A DNA stretch of 64,000 nt from JALYUA01 sp038239305 (lineage in GTDB: Bacteria; Acidobacteriota; Thermoanaerobaculia; UBA5066; Gp7-AA6), in NCBI GenBank assembly GCA_038239305.1, contig JBBSEW010000011.1, forward strand, positions 1-64,000. The letters are read 5' to 3'. Each line of letters begins with the position of its first letter. Position 1 is the stretch's first letter. Under the pieces are notes generated by a model. That model had not been told where the DNA came from. It made no database searches and worked only from the letters and a program-made list of their open reading frames with translations. Both the position numbers and the translations under genes were made by a program. Positions 8,118 to 15,718 of this stretch are shown in pieces.

Positions 8118-10593
8118 AAGTGGAAAGTGTCGGAGCTTTCTCAAGATTGAGTCGGCCCAGTCTCAGCGAATTTCCAATGACGGAGACCGAACTGAGGCTC
8201 ATTGCCGCTGCGGCGATCATCGGATTCAGGAGAAGGCCGAAGAAGGGGTAGAGAACTCCCGCCGCGATCGGGATTCCGACGGCGTTGTAGATGAACGCGA
8301 AGAATAGGTTCTGTTTGATATTCCGCATCGTTGCACGCGAAAGTGCACGGGCCTGCACGATTCCGAGGAGGTCGCCGCGCAGGAGCGTGACCCCGGCGCT
8401 CTCCATCGCCACGTCGGTTCCGGTACCCATCGCGATTCCGACTTGAGCCTGGGCAAGGGCCGGCGCGTCGTTGATTCCGTCGCCCGCCATCGCCACGAAT
8501 CGTCCTTCGGCCTGAAAGCGCTTGACCGCGTTGACCTTGTCTTCGGGGAGAACTTCGGCGACGACCTCATCGATTCCCAGCTGTTTCGCAACTGCATTTG
8601 CCGTCGTTTTGCTGTCGCCGGTCAGCATGACGACGCGGATCCCGTCCTCGCGAAGCAGCCGAATCGCTTCGGGACTCGTTTTCTTGATCGGGTCGGCGAC
8701 CCCGATGATTCCAGCGATCTTTCCCTCCACCGCCAGGAAGATCGTCGTCTGGCCCTGACTCCGCATTTCCTCCGCGCGGTCCAGGACGCCGGCCGAATCC
8801 ACGTGAAGTTCGTCAAGTAGCGCTCGATTGCCGAGGGAAATGGCCCGTCCGCCGAGGCGCCCCGAAACGCCGCGGCCCGCCAGCGCCTTGAATTCCTCTA
8901 CGGTCTCGAGCGGAAGTTCCTTTTCCCCAGCGGCTGCGAGAATCGAGGCCGCGAGGGGATGCTCGCTGCCGCGCTCGAGGCTGGCCGCGAGCCGGATCAC
9001 CTCCGACTCGTCGAATCCTGGCTGTGCGGACACCGCCGCTACGCGCGGCTTGCCTTCGGTGATTGTTCCGGTCTTGTCCATGACGAGAGTGTCGACCTTC
9101 CTCAGCGATTCGATCGCCTCCGCGTTTCGGAAGAGCACTCCGGCACGTGCCGCCTTTCCGGTCGCGACCATGATGGACATGGGAGTTGCCAGTCCCAGGG
9201 CGCACGGGCAGGCGATGATCAGAACGGCAACGGCATTCACGAGCGCGTGCGCCATTCTGGGGTCGGGACCGAGAAGAGCCCAGACAGCGAACGTGATGAC
9301 CGAGATCGCAATGACGATCGGCACAAAGTAACCCGCAACCACGTCCGCGAGCCTCTGAATCGGAGCACGCGTCCGTTGCGCCTCCCCTACCAGGCGGACG
9401 ATCTGAGCCAGCATCGTCTCGGCCCCGACGCGTTCCGCTTTCAAGATTACCGAACCGGTCCCGTTCACTGTCGCTCCGATCAGATGATCACCAACATTCT
9501 TTTCGACCGGAATCGGCTCGCCAGTGACCATCGACTCGTCGACGGCGGTGCTGCCCTCGAGCACTGAGCCGTCTACCGGAATTTTCTCTCCGGGCCGCAC
9601 GCGTAGCCGGTCGCCGACCTGGACCTGATCCAGGGGAATGTCCGATTCGGAGCCGTCCTCTCCGACGCGCCGGGCCGTCTTGGGCGCCAGATCCAGGAGC
9701 GCGCGGATCGCGGCACCGGTCCGGCCCCGGGCTTTGAGCTCCAGCACCTGGCCCAGCAGCACGAGCGTGACGATCACGGCGGCCGCCTCGAAGTACAGGC
9801 CCACCTGTCCGAAGGCGTCACGGAAAGAAGCGGGAAACAGGCCCGGGAGGAAGACCCCGGCGAGGCTGTAGAGATATGCGACCGAGACCCCGAGCCCGAT
9901 GAGCGTGAACATGTTGAGGCTGCGATTGCGGATCGACTGGACGAATCGGACGAAGAAGGGCCAGCCGCCCCAGAGAACGACCGGAGTCGCTAGTGCGAGC
10001 TCGATCCAGGGCAGCGCCGAGAGGGGCGCTTTTCCCAGCCGACCCGGGAGCATCGCTCGCATCGCGAGGATCAGGAGAGGGACGGAGAGAATGGCGGAGA
10101 CCCAAAACCGTCGCCGCATGTCGACGAGCTCGTCACTCTCTTTATCGATCGCAGAAACCGTCATCGGCTCCAGCGCCATGCCACAGATCGGGCAGCTTCC
10201 GGGGCCGTCGCGAATGATCTGCGGGTGCATCGGACATGTCCACCGCGGGCGAGACGCCGCCGGCATGACGGATTCGAGAGCCATACCGCATTTCGGGCAG
10301 GGGCCGGGAGTTGAGCTCCGCACCTCCGGATGCATCGGGCAAGTGAATGCCGCGCTCGCCGGAGGAGTGGGCGAAGCGTGTCCCTTTGCCACCGGCGATT
10401 TTTTCGGCGGCTCCTTTACGACGTAGCTCTGGGGTGCCTTGCGAAACTTCTCCAGGCATCCAGCGCTGCAAAAATAGAATTCCGTTCCGCCCCATGCCGT
10501 TCGGTGGGGCGTGTTCTCGGAAACCGCCATCCCACAGATGGGATCGACGTGGTTTGCCGCGGTCGTTGCGACGGGCAGTTTGATGGGGTTCAC
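8116..10593 (-). CDS. copA: Copper-exporting P1B-type ATPase, CopA-like
   Basis: Pumps Cu(I) (or Ag) from the cytoplasm using ATP. The 825-aa protein opens with a YHS-like domain (DPICGMAV...YFCSAGCLEKF, about 17-55) and two heavy-metal-binding zinc-ribbon-like modules (CPMHPE..CPKCGMAL near 85-106; CPMHPQ..CPICGMAL near 120-141). It lacks the usual HMA CxxC domains. The transmembrane CPC is in ACPCALGLATP (about 460), followed by phosphorylation motif DKTGT, GSEHPLA with the HP motif and GDGINDAP. YN in helix 7 and MSLSSVS in helix 8 mark the copper subclass. GTG start at 10593 with GGGGAG just upstream. Divergent from the Cys/His secreted protein gene, with a CsoR-like palindrome between them. 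Confidence 0.95.
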   Translation of the reverse strand: MNPIKLPVATTAANHVDPICGMAVSENTPHRTAWGGTEFYFCSAGCLEKFRKAPQSYVVKEPPKKSPVAKGHASPTPPASAAFTCPMHPEVRSSTPGPCPKCGMALESVMPAASRPRWTCPMHPQIIRDGPGSCPICGMALEPMTVSAIDKESDELVDMRRRFWVSAILSVPLLILAMRAMLPGRLGKAPLSALPWIELALATPVVLWGGWPFFVRFVQSIRNRSLNMFTLIGLGVSVAYLYSLAGVFLPGLFPASFRDAFGQVGLYFEAAAVIVTLVLLGQVLELKARGRTGAAIRALLDLAPKTARRVGEDGSESDIPLDQVQVGDRLRVRPGEKIPVDGSVLEGSTAVDESMVTGEPIPVEKNVGDHLIGATVNGTGSVILKAERVGAETMLAQIVRLVGEAQRTRAPIQRLADVVAGYFVPIVIAISVITFAVWALLGPDPRMAHALVNAVAVLIIACPCALGLATPMSIMVATGKAARAGVLFRNAEAIESLRKVDTLVMDKTGTITEGKPRVAAVSAQPGFDESEVIRLAASLERGSEHPLAASILAAAGEKELPLETVEEFKALAGRGVSGRLGGRAISLGNRALLDELHVDSAGVLDRAEEMRSQGQTTIFLAVEGKIAGIIGVADPIKKTSPEAIRLLREDGIRVVMLTGDSKTTANAVAKQLGIDEVVAEVLPEDKVNAVKRFQAEGRFVAMAGDGINDAPALAQAQVGIAMGTGTDVAMESAGVTLLRGDLLGIVQARALSRATMRNIKQNLFFAFIYNAVGIPIAAGVLYPFFGLLLNPMIAAAAMSLSSVSVIGNSLRLGRLNLEKAPTLST

Positions 10594-10764
10594 TTCTTCT
10601 CCCCTGACGGAAATGGACAGCCGTGAAATGTCGAGCTATCGAGTCCAAGCGTGCAAGCGAGTCCTGCCCGCGGTTCGGTTCAGGCGAGGGCAAATAGTCG
10701 ACTTGCTGTCTTCCGTGACTCAAGCGACCTTCGCGCATCCAGTGCCCTGCTCGCGTCCCTCAGC

Positions 10765-10781
10765 ATACTCCCGGGGAGTAT
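10765..10781. promoter_or_regulatory. Perfect 17-bp palindrome ATACTCCCGGGGAGTAT, CsoR-like operator
   Basis: Eight-base arms ATACTCCC and GGGAGTAT around one G, in the 240-bp region between divergent copA and the 10834 operon. The form (TA-rich ends around C/G tracts) is close to CsoR-family copper operators such as ATACCC..GGGTAT. A half-site GGGAGTAT recurs near 10804. It lies about 53 bp upstream of the plus-strand start and 170 bp upstream of copA, so it could control either. Binding by CsoR is inferred. Confidence 0.6.
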
Positions 10782-10833
10782 CGTTCCTTGCCGACGGAAT
10801 CTTGGGAGTATTCTCGGGGTTACGAGGCCTGAC

Positions 10834-11280
10834 ATGAAGTTTCGGAGTCCTCTCGCAATTGTGCTGGCCTTGATCCTGACTGCGCTGCCGGCGTTCGCGG
10901 GAGTGTGCGATCTGCGCTGCGCTTCGGTGCAGGGCCTGATGCGTCCTCTCCGAACCGACGGAACCAGGGTTGCCGAGACCGGAGGTGCTTCCGGTCCTGC
11001 TGCCAGCGCGTCGTGTCCCCTTCACTCCGCAGAAAAGCCGGGCTCCGCGCCTACCAGACCGTCGCCCAGACCCTGCCACGGCCAGCGTAACGGTGGCAGT
11101 AACGCCGTCCTCACGACCTTTCTGATAGGTTCGTCGATCGCCTCCGGTCACTCACCCGTGGCGGAGCTTTTCGCAGTCGAAAACAGTCTGCCCGGACGGG
11201 CGAATCTGGTCCGGTCAGACGCATCAGCGTTCGGGCGAATGCCTCGATCCTCCCCGCTTCCTTCGATTCTCCGACTCTGA
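10834..11280 (+). CDS. Small secreted Cys/His protein at the head of the copper operon
   Basis: 148 aa. Signal peptide MKFRSPLAIVLALILTALPA ends before AGVCDLRC; further CPLH and CHGQ motifs suggest metal binding. The C-terminal part carries a hydrophobic SNAVLTTFLIGSSIASGHSP segment and ends SILRL. The frame stays open upstream to 10651 but the signal peptide fixes the start at 10834. The Cys-rich protein that leads the cus operon (21731-22063) has the same layout and also ends in LRL. No named family recognised; exported copper sensor or chaperone is inference from context. Confidence 0.65.
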   Translation: MKFRSPLAIVLALILTALPAFAGVCDLRCASVQGLMRPLRTDGTRVAETGGASGPAASASCPLHSAEKPGSAPTRPSPRPCHGQRNGGSNAVLTTFLIGSSIASGHSPVAELFAVENSLPGRANLVRSDASAFGRMPRSSPLPSILRL

Positions 11281-11368
11281 AGTCTCGTTCAAAACTGACT
11301 CGGAACTGCGTCCTCGCGTTATCGCGCGTGGACCGAGCAGATCAGAAGTTCACGAACGAGGTCCAGAA

Positions 11369-12772
11369 ATGGAAGTATTCAAGTCGGCGCTGTTCGTCTT
11401 CCTATGGTTGATCACCGGTTGCGTCCTTGCGCAGCAACAGCATTTTGTTCCTCAGGCCCCTAACCCCTCACCGACGCCCACCTCCGAAACGGCACGCTCT
11501 GCCGAAGACTCGATGAAGGGTATGGACCATAGCCACATGGATATGTCGAGTGCCGAAGGACCGGACACCGACCGCAATCTCTTCCAATCCGACATGAATC
11601 TCATGACCGGCATGACCCCGCAGGATCCGATGGCGAGCATGAGCGGCATGACCGGCTGGCATCTGATGGACATGGGAGTTGCGCGACTGTCCTACAACCG
11701 GCAGGGAGGCCCGTCGGGGGCGACACGGGTCGAGTCCAGCAACTGGAACATGGTCCACGCCCAGACAGCGATCGGTGGGGGTCGGCTCTCGCTCATGATG
11801 ATGAACTCGCTCGAGCCCGTGACCTTCGCCAAGCTCGGTTCCCCGGAGCTCTTTCAGACGGGCGAAAGCTACCGGGGACAGCCGCTCGTCGATCGGCAAC
11901 ACCCCCATGACTTCTTCATGAACCTCTCCGCGACGTACAGGCTGGACTTAGGGACCGATGCCGGCGCGTGGTTTCAGCTCGCGCCGGTCGGCGAGCCGGC
12001 GCTCGGGCCCACCGCCTTCATGCACCGTGCTTCTTCGGGTGATAACCCGACGGCGCCCCTCGGCCACCACTGGGAAGACTCAACCCACATCGCCTACAAC
12101 GTGATCACGCTTGGGGCGGGCTGGAAGTGGGTCGCCCTCGAGGGTTCCGCATTTCGCGGACGAGAGCCCGACGAAAACCGCTGGGATATTGACGGGGGAA
12201 GGATCGACTCAGCCTCCCTTCGCGCGAGGTTCTTCCTGGGGGCCGGCTGGTCCGGCCAGCTCTCCCACGGCTATCTCCGGCAACCCGAGGCTCTCGTACC
12301 CGGAAACACGCACCGGACCACAGCTTCCCTGGACTACGGAGCGGCAGGCGACCGGCCTCTCGCCGTTACGCTGATGTGGGGTAGAAACGTGGAAACGCAC
12401 GGTACGAGCGACGCATATCTGGTCGAAGGGGCCTTCCAGCTGACTTCGAAAGACCAGATCTACGGCCGGGCTGAGCTCGTTCAGAAAGATCGCGAGCTTC
12501 TCGAATCGAAGCAGCTTTCCGTCGGCCAGGACGGAGCCTGGGAAAGTCTGGTCCGGGTCGGTGCCTACACCGCGGGCTATGTCCGGGATTTCAATCTGGT
12601 GACCGGGCTACGGACCGGAATTGGATCCGATGTGACGGCTTACACGTTTCCATCGTCCTTCAAGCCCATCTACGGAAGCTTCCCTCTCTCCGTGCACGCG
12701 TTCCTGCGGCTGCGGTGGGGGACTCCTCACGGCGGCACCGGACACGACGCGCACGCCGGAATGAGGATGTGA
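11369..12772 (+). CDS. Outer-membrane beta-barrel-like protein with Met/His-rich N-terminus
   Basis: 467 aa. Signal peptide (MEVFKSALFVFLWLITGCVL), then a Met/His/Asp-rich segment (about 45-95: MKGMDHSHMDMSS, DMNLMTGMTPQDPMASMSGM). A long domain of alternating amphipathic strands follows (RLSLMMMNSLEPV, HPHDFFMNLSATYRLDLG, LGAGWKWVALEGSAF), ending VHAFLRLRW..GMRM. This looks like an outer-membrane barrel and recalls PcoB/CopB in arrangement, but the sequence is not one I can assign to that family. The Met-rich part suits copper binding. It is the second gene of the plus-strand copper operon; GAGG precedes the ATG. Confidence 0.75.
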   Translation: MEVFKSALFVFLWLITGCVLAQQQHFVPQAPNPSPTPTSETARSAEDSMKGMDHSHMDMSSAEGPDTDRNLFQSDMNLMTGMTPQDPMASMSGMTGWHLMDMGVARLSYNRQGGPSGATRVESSNWNMVHAQTAIGGGRLSLMMMNSLEPVTFAKLGSPELFQTGESYRGQPLVDRQHPHDFFMNLSATYRLDLGTDAGAWFQLAPVGEPALGPTAFMHRASSGDNPTAPLGHHWEDSTHIAYNVITLGAGWKWVALEGSAFRGREPDENRWDIDGGRIDSASLRARFFLGAGWSGQLSHGYLRQPEALVPGNTHRTTASLDYGAAGDRPLAVTLMWGRNVETHGTSDAYLVEGAFQLTSKDQIYGRAELVQKDRELLESKQLSVGQDGAWESLVRVGAYTAGYVRDFNLVTGLRTGIGSDVTAYTFPSSFKPIYGSFPLSVHAFLRLRWGTPHGGTGHDAHAGMRM

Positions 12773-12779
12773 TTGCGAC

Positions 12780-13409
12780 ATGAAGACAACCGGCAAGATC
12801 GCGGTCGGAATCCTCTCCGTTGCTGGCGCGGTCGCGATTGCTTTCGGCCTCTGGTTTCTCGAGGGAGGAGTTGGCGCGCGCCAAGCTCCCGGTCCCGTCG
12901 AAACCCGCGTTGCCCGCACGATCCGGCGGCGGGTCATTTCGCTTTCAGTGCGGCGGCTGGTAAGTCCAGTCTCGAGCACGCCCGCAGTTCTGGAAGAAGG
13001 CCGAAGCCACTTCGCCGACCACTGCGCGTCCTGCCACGGTAACGACGGGAAGGGCGTGACCGAGATCGGGCAGAACCTCTACCCTCGTGTTCCGGACATG
13101 ACGCTCCGCGAGACTCAGGAGCTTTCAGACGGCGAACTCTTCTTCATCATCAAGAACGGCGTTCGCCTGACGGGGATGCCGGCCTGGGGAAGTGACACGC
13201 CGGAGGACGATCTCGCATCATGGAAACTTGTGTTGTTCCTGCGACACCTTCCGTCGATGACGACGGCGGAGGTCGAGCAGATGAAAGGGATGAATCCCGT
13301 CAGCCCGATTGAGGCGAAAGAGCAAGACGAAGTGAACGATTTTCTCGAGGGACACGACAACCGTCCTCCGTCGACCAAATTGACACCGGCCGCACTTCGC
13401 GGCCACTAA
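12780..13409 (+). CDS. Membrane-anchored monohaem cytochrome c
   Basis: 209 aa with an N-terminal hydrophobic anchor or signal (about 7-30), then a class I cytochrome c domain. Haem attachment is CASCH (about residues 82-86), following FADH; the axial Met is probably in RLTGMPAWG (about 130). The tail is acidic and charged. It follows the barrel protein by 7 bp. Periplasmic electron transfer is expected; in a copper cluster it may serve Cu(I) oxidation or assembly of a copper enzyme, which is inference. Confidence 0.85.
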   Translation: MKTTGKIAVGILSVAGAVAIAFGLWFLEGGVGARQAPGPVETRVARTIRRRVISLSVRRLVSPVSSTPAVLEEGRSHFADHCASCHGNDGKGVTEIGQNLYPRVPDMTLRETQELSDGELFFIIKNGVRLTGMPAWGSDTPEDDLASWKLVLFLRHLPSMTTAEVEQMKGMNPVSPIEAKEQDEVNDFLEGHDNRPPSTKLTPAALRGH

Positions 13410-13421
13410 CCGAAGGCCTCC

Positions 13422-13736
13422 ATGCGAAAAATGCTCGTTTCTCTGTCTATCGTTGCGGTTCTCGCGCTCCCCGGAGTTGTCCTGGCTCACGAGGGTCACC
13501 ACCACGTCATGGGAACTGTCACGGCTGTCGACGCGACGCATGTCGAGCTCAAGACAACCGATGGTAAGTCCAAGTCCGTTCCCATCCATTCGGACACGAA
13601 ATTCATCAAGGGAAGCAAGGGAACGATTGCCGGGACGGCTTCGGATCTCAGGATCGGAACGCGGATCATGATCGACCTCGGAAAAGACGGGTCGGCTCAG
13701 GAAATTCGACTCCCTTCCGGCAAGCCGACGAATTAA
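13422..13736 (+). CDS. Small secreted OB-fold-like protein (DUF5666-like) with His cluster
   Basis: 104 aa. Signal peptide MRKMLVSLSIVAVLALPGVVLA, then AHEGHHH, and a beta-rich domain (VMGTVTAVDATHVELKTTDGK, TRIMIDLGKDGSAQEIRL) of the kind annotated DUF5666. The N-terminal His cluster of the mature protein resembles an amino-terminal copper-binding site. It sits 12 bp after the cytochrome gene in the same operon and is followed by a GC hairpin. A periplasmic copper-binding role is inferred. Confidence 0.75.
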   Translation: MRKMLVSLSIVAVLALPGVVLAHEGHHHVMGTVTAVDATHVELKTTDGKSKSVPIHSDTKFIKGSKGTIAGTASDLRIGTRIMIDLGKDGSAQEIRLPSGKPTN

Positions 13737-13759
13737 GCGCCCCGCACTTGTGGGGGCGC
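13737..13759 (+). terminator. GC hairpin inside the copper operon
   Basis: GCGCCCC and GGGGCGC form a perfect 7-bp stem around a 9-nt loop directly after the DUF5666-like stop codon. No U-tract follows, so it may stabilise the upstream mRNA or attenuate transcription rather than terminate it. Confidence 0.4.
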
Positions 13760-13839
13760 ACGCGGCCGCGGGCAGAGTCCATGGCCGCAGCGTCCGGAGT
13801 GTCGGTGCGTCTGAACCTGCTGTCAGAGAAGGAGAGGAG

Positions 13840-14757
13840 ATGCTGGACCGGCTCCTGTTGGGATGGTTCGTTTTCGCCGGACTGTCGGTCGTCTTCGTCG
13901 CATACGACCTGATCGTCCGGACCCCCGAGATGAAAGTCATGAAGTGGGGTTGGATTCTCGTCGTTCTCTACACGGGACCGATCGGGGCCCTGGTTTACTG
14001 GTTCTCCTGCCGCGAGCCGGCGCCGGGAACGCACGAGGACTTCGTGGCACCGCTTTGGAAGCAGACGACCGGCTCGACGATCCACTGTCTCGCCGGCGAC
14101 GCGACGGGAGTCATCGTCGCTGCGATCCTGACGAGCCGCTTTCATTTTCCGATGGGGGTCGACGTCGCGGTGGAGTACGTCTTCGGTTTCGGGTTCGGAC
14201 TGCTCGTTTTCCAGGCGCTCTTCATGAAGGACATGCTCGGAATCTCTTACGGTGCAGCGGTTCGTCGCACGTTTCTGTCTGAATGGCTGTCGATGAACTG
14301 CGTCATGGCGGGCATGGTGCCGGTCATGGTGATTTTCATGAGCCGGGACATGCAGGCTATGAATCCCGTCTCGTTACGTTTCTGGGGCGTCATGTCAGCG
14401 GCGACCCTGGTTGGAGCGGTTACCGCGTACCCGGTCAACAGGTGGCTCGTGAAGAACGGGCTGAAGCACGGAATGGGAACCGAACGAGTCCTCGGCAAGG
14501 GTGGGTCGAGGGTCGTCCCCATGAAGGCGATGAAAATGCCGCCCGTTCCGACGAAGACAGCCAAGGCGGGTCATGGGATCGTCTCTTCTAGTCGAAAGAT
14601 CGGCGTCGCGGCGGCGACGACTCTTGCGTTGGCCGGCGGAGTCGCGATTGCCGGTCACTTCGGCGACCTCACGATGCGCGCCGGTTCGCCGATATCGCAT
14701 CGGGCGAATCTCCCGGCGGGGCTCCCGGCCCGCGGCAGTTTACGCGAGCTCGTGTGA
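13840..14757 (+). CDS. DUF4396 integral membrane protein
   Basis: 305 aa with several membrane helices and a charged C-terminal tail. The core HCLAGDATGVIVAAILTS, a glycine-rich helix (YVFGFGFGLLVFQ), NPVSLRFWGVMSA and AYPVNRWLVKNGLKHGM match the DUF4396 pattern as I know it. Met/His residues line several helices. GGAGAGGAG precedes the ATG at 13840; the frame is open upstream to 13750 but that part is not protein-like. The stop overlaps the start of the next gene by 4 bp (GTGA). Biochemical function unknown; its copper context suggests membrane metal handling. Confidence 0.8.
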   Translation: MLDRLLLGWFVFAGLSVVFVAYDLIVRTPEMKVMKWGWILVVLYTGPIGALVYWFSCREPAPGTHEDFVAPLWKQTTGSTIHCLAGDATGVIVAAILTSRFHFPMGVDVAVEYVFGFGFGLLVFQALFMKDMLGISYGAAVRRTFLSEWLSMNCVMAGMVPVMVIFMSRDMQAMNPVSLRFWGVMSAATLVGAVTAYPVNRWLVKNGLKHGMGTERVLGKGGSRVVPMKAMKMPPVPTKTAKAGHGIVSSSRKIGVAAATTLALAGGVAIAGHFGDLTMRAGSPISHRANLPAGLPARGSLRELV

Positions 14758-15680
14758 TTCCTTATTTCGAACAACCTTCACTGAAGGTCGGCCCGCTGAC
14801 GCTTCACGCGTTCGGAGCTCTGGTCGCTCTGGCTGTCGTGGGGGGGTACCTCTTGGCGGCCCGGCGCGCCCGCGCGAAGAGTCTGGATCCTGCGGTGATG
14901 GAGAGCCTCCTCTCCTGGGTTCTCGGCATTGGATTCATTGGCGCACATCTGTTTGCCGTGGTCGTCTACTTTCCCGGGGAGCTGCGCGCGCACCCGTGGA
15001 TGATTCTGCGATTCTGGGAAAATCTGAGCTCCTTCGGCGGCGTTCTCGGAGGAGCTCTTGGCGCGGCGCTCTTCTTTCGATTTCGGCTTCGGCCCGTGAA
15101 TGCAGTCTCGAGACGGTCCTACTTGGACGTCCTCGCGTTCGTCTTGCCCTTCGCGTGGCTCTTCGGTCGGCTCGCCTGCACTTTCGCCCATGACCACCCG
15201 GGTTGGGTGACGTCGTTTCCCCTCGCGGTCAGCTTGAGAACGGAACCGGCTCGTCGCTACATCATTGGCGTGTACAAGGAGGCAGGGTTGGTCTCCGGCC
15301 TGCCGCGGATGCCCGCCCTCGCCGGGATGGGATTTCACGACCTCGGCTGGTATGAGTTTCTGTACCTGATCGGCGTTGTGGTGCCTACGTTTCTGCTTCT
15401 GGACCGGCGCGCACGCCGCCCGGGATTCTTCGTCGTGTGGCTGGTCGCTCTTTATCTTCCCGTCCGGTTCGGCCTCGACTTCTTGCGGGTCGGGGACGCT
15501 CGATACCTGGGCCTCACACCCGGCCAATACGCCGCGGCGGCGATGGGTGTCTTCGTCATCGGCTACGTCCTGAATCGCCGTAGGGTCCATGGATTCCGAG
15601 CCGAACCGGCTTCGTCGCCGGTCGCGTTGGTTCCACAAGGAAGGGCCGGTGAGGTCCCGGAACATGGTGAGGACACTTAG
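14754..15680 (+). CDS. Divergent prolipoprotein diacylglyceryl transferase (Lgt) paralogue
   Basis: 308 aa, about seven membrane helices, of the Lgt fold. The motif WENLSSFGGVLGG aligns with the Lgt SFHGGLIG loop but has Phe in place of the essential His. GRLACTFAHDHPG aligns with GRxGNFxNGExxG: Arg is kept while Asn becomes Cys. RFGLDFLR matches the last conserved Arg helix. True lipoprotein modification is therefore doubtful, and it is unlikely to be the housekeeping enzyme. GTG start overlaps the DUF4396 stop (GTGA). It is the last gene of the plus-strand copper operon and converges with cusA. Confidence 0.8.
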   Translation: MIPYFEQPSLKVGPLTLHAFGALVALAVVGGYLLAARRARAKSLDPAVMESLLSWVLGIGFIGAHLFAVVVYFPGELRAHPWMILRFWENLSSFGGVLGGALGAALFFRFRLRPVNAVSRRSYLDVLAFVLPFAWLFGRLACTFAHDHPGWVTSFPLAVSLRTEPARRYIIGVYKEAGLVSGLPRMPALAGMGFHDLGWYEFLYLIGVVVPTFLLLDRRARRPGFFVVWLVALYLPVRFGLDFLRVGDARYLGLTPGQYAAAAMGVFVIGYVLNRRRVHGFRAEPASSPVALVPQGRAGEVPEHGEDT

Positions 15681-15718
15681 AACCGGCTTCACAGGTTCTG
15701 GCGTTGCGTTGTTTTGAG

